A DNA stretch of 64,000 nt. It comes from Nigrospora sphaerica. Lineage: Eukaryota; Ascomycota; Sordariomycetes; Amphisphaeriales; Apiosporaceae. Below are positions 62,628 through 64,000 of this stretch, piece after piece. The stretch lies in NCBI GenBank assembly GCA_018287875.1, contig JAGVVL010000001.1, positions 1,860,001 through 1,924,000 on the forward strand, written 5' to 3'. The notes beneath the pieces were generated by a model that worked only from the letters and a program-made list of their open reading frames with translations, did no database searches and was not told where the DNA came from. The translations under genes were made by a program, and so were the position numbers. The first letter of the stretch is position 1, and every line of letters begins with the position of its first letter.

Positions 62628-63436
62628 TTATACCACGCGCTTGACCTCGAAGAACCGGCGCAGCCACCACACCTGGAAGACGGACTCGCCAATGACCATG
62701 CCAATGACAAACAGGTTCCACCACTTGACTCGGCTGTTGGTGCTCTCGGCCGTGTTCCGGTGGGTGCGCTCGCGGACAACGATGTAGGATTGCTCGTCTT
62801 TGACCTGGTTAAGCAGGTCGGAGAGCTTGCGGACTGCAAATAGGGGGGAGAAGGGCCACATTGTCAGCAGGGGAGGGGCAAAGAAGGGTCGCAACGGCGT
62901 CCGGGGGGGGGGGGGGGGGGGGAGCGCGGATGCCAACGTACTTTCGTTCTCCAGGGGGTCCTTTTCGGCCTCGTGCTCCGAGACGTATACTATGCCGTGG
63001 ACGTTGAACGAGACCTCCTTGGTGTGGGCGCCCCAGTGCTCGTTGCCGAAGCAGTAGAGGTACTTGCCGTCGTGCTTGGCGTCGAAGGAGTAGTCGCCAT
63101 TGGACACGTCCTTCTGGAAGGTCTCGTACTGGCCGACGGGGTTCGTGATCTGCCGGAAAGAAAAATCGCATGTCAGCCCACAAGCGGTCGCGCCAAGCCG
63201 TCCCTCGTCCTCCCCATGTGGCGATGTGGCTTCCATACCCAAAAGTCAATGTCCAGGTTGCCGGCGCTGCCAAACTCGCGGTCGCCGACCTGGAAGGTGA
63301 CCGTCATCCGGTCGTCCCGGTGAAGCTCCTCGTGGAAACATTCGCGGCCGTGGGCAGGGAGCTGGATGTTGTGACCCAGCACAGCCGGGAGAAAGCTGGC
63401 GGAAAGCAGTAGGGCTGCCGAGGAGAGGAAGTGCAT
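62628..63436 (-). CDS. emp24: p24 cargo receptor Emp24 (p24 beta, TMED2 type)
   Basis: Exons 63436-63239, 63149-62942 and 62833-62628 give 203 aa. Introns are 89 nt (GTATGG...CAG) and 108 nt (GTACGT...CAG); joins read DIDFW-ITNPVGQYE and LENE-I-RKLSDLL. Seen: a signal peptide at residues 1-21 ending VLG, a GOLD domain with a Cys pair (REC and YLYC), a heptad-like stretch, a C-terminal membrane segment (WWNLFVIGMVIGESVFQVWWL) and the cytosolic tail RRFFEVKRVV. Known: the FF pair and final VV are the COPII/COPI-binding signals of the p24 beta class, and the FFEVxRVV tail points to Emp24 rather than another p24 class. It cycles between ER and Golgi and helps load GPI-anchored cargo. A 20-nt C run (sense strand) lies in intron 2. 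Confidence 0.93.
62903..62922 (-). repeat. Poly-C run (20 nt, sense strand) in intron 2 of emp24
   Basis: Written as 20 consecutive G on the plus strand, it lies 19 nt downstream of the GTACGT donor at 62941. Confidence 0.95.
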
Positions 63437-64000
63437 CGTGGCGGCGGCTGCCTGGCGGTGGGCGGGAGGAGGGGGGCGGAAGAGTGATGAGATCGATCTT
63501 TCGGGGGCACGCGCTACGTAGCGGGCGGGGGAGAAGACGTCGTGGTCACGGTCGCGGTCGGCGCGGTCGTCAAGATAGGCTCGGCTCGCTCACGAGCTTC
63601 CAAAGTACAGGGCAAGGCAGACGGGGCAGGAGTTGACACTTTGGCGATTCCAGCAGGTACGGTCTCGCAGGGCTGCGCTGAGGCTCGTGCCGGCCTAGCT
63701 GAATCCGGCTAGGGCGGCGAGACTTTGGGGCGACCGATGTACCTGCCATATGGACCCTATCCATTTGGTATCCCATGCGACAAGAAACAACACTGCGACC
63801 CCTGAGGAGGTGGAATCGCATGCGTACATTACGTATATTCCATACGTAAGAGGTAAGTATGGGAGGCATGTACCACATAGGCCTAGGCTGCCGACATTGT
63901 ATCTACACAGTATATCCTAGGCTCCCACGACAGCATCCGAGGCAGCCAGCGCTCTCGGGGCTTCTGTCCATCCCAAATCACAGGCCACACCCATACAGGG
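63437..64000. other. emp24 promoter region, no gene seen
   Basis: The 564 bp to the window edge hold the emp24 5' leader and promoter. A small minus-strand frame at 63570-63878 has no support. Confidence 0.6.

Overview
The window is nuclear DNA of a filamentous ascomycete, most likely a Sordariomycete. Genes carry short introns of about 40-110 nt with GT-AG ends and weakly conserved branch sites. Exons are GC-rich, spacers are 0.4-6 kb, and spacers are rich in short TAGGTA/CCTACC runs. There are no operons or bacterial signals. The gene set is typical of Pezizomycotina: a giant repeat protein resembling the Woronin-body tether Leashin, a GT34 mannosyltransferase, DUF3405 and DUF5519 proteins, GH16, and Zap1-type zinc fingers. 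All gene models below were spliced by eye from protein-family continuity and splice-site consensus.

Layout. 1-12650 (-): one intronless reading frame of more than 4,200 codons that runs off the left edge. It contains about 66 copies of a 17-residue (51-bp) repeat. 15415-16899 (-): Mnn10/Mnn11-type alpha-1,6-mannosyltransferase. 17-23.8 kb: gene-poor, with a decayed gene at 19848-20329 and a possible small secreted peptide at 18934. 23818-24804 (+): secreted GH16 glucanase-type enzyme. 26708-28365 (+): Zap1/ZafA-like C2H2 regulator. 29619-30382 (-): ribosomal protein eL35 (uL29). 31489-32240 (+): Golgi SNARE Gos1. 32660-33730 (-): Atp10. 35848-37413 (+): branched-chain 2-oxoacid dehydrogenase E2. 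39646-40419 (-): gluconokinase. 40.4-45.3 kb: no convincing gene. 45346-47805 (+): dipeptidyl peptidase III. 48788-49838 (-): ribosomal protein eL6. 50404-51891 (+): proteasome receptor Rpn13. 53705-54604 (+): DUF5519 luciferase-fold membrane protein. 55255-56382 (+): Cus2/Tat-SF1 splicing factor. 58275-60977 (+): DUF3405 type II membrane protein. 61638-61708 (-): tRNA-Gly(UCC). 62628-63436 (-): p24 cargo receptor Emp24.

Most genes are housekeeping: two ribosomal proteins, proteasome, splicing, mitochondrial assembly and metabolism, and early secretory pathway. They do not form a cluster or shared pathway. The secretory and cell-wall items (GT34, GH16, Gos1, Emp24, perhaps DUF3405) are scattered. 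I see no transposon, CRISPR array or biosynthetic cluster. The most unusual objects are the giant repeat gene with its internal higher-order repeat, the decayed gene, and the 20-nt poly-C runs inside two introns.
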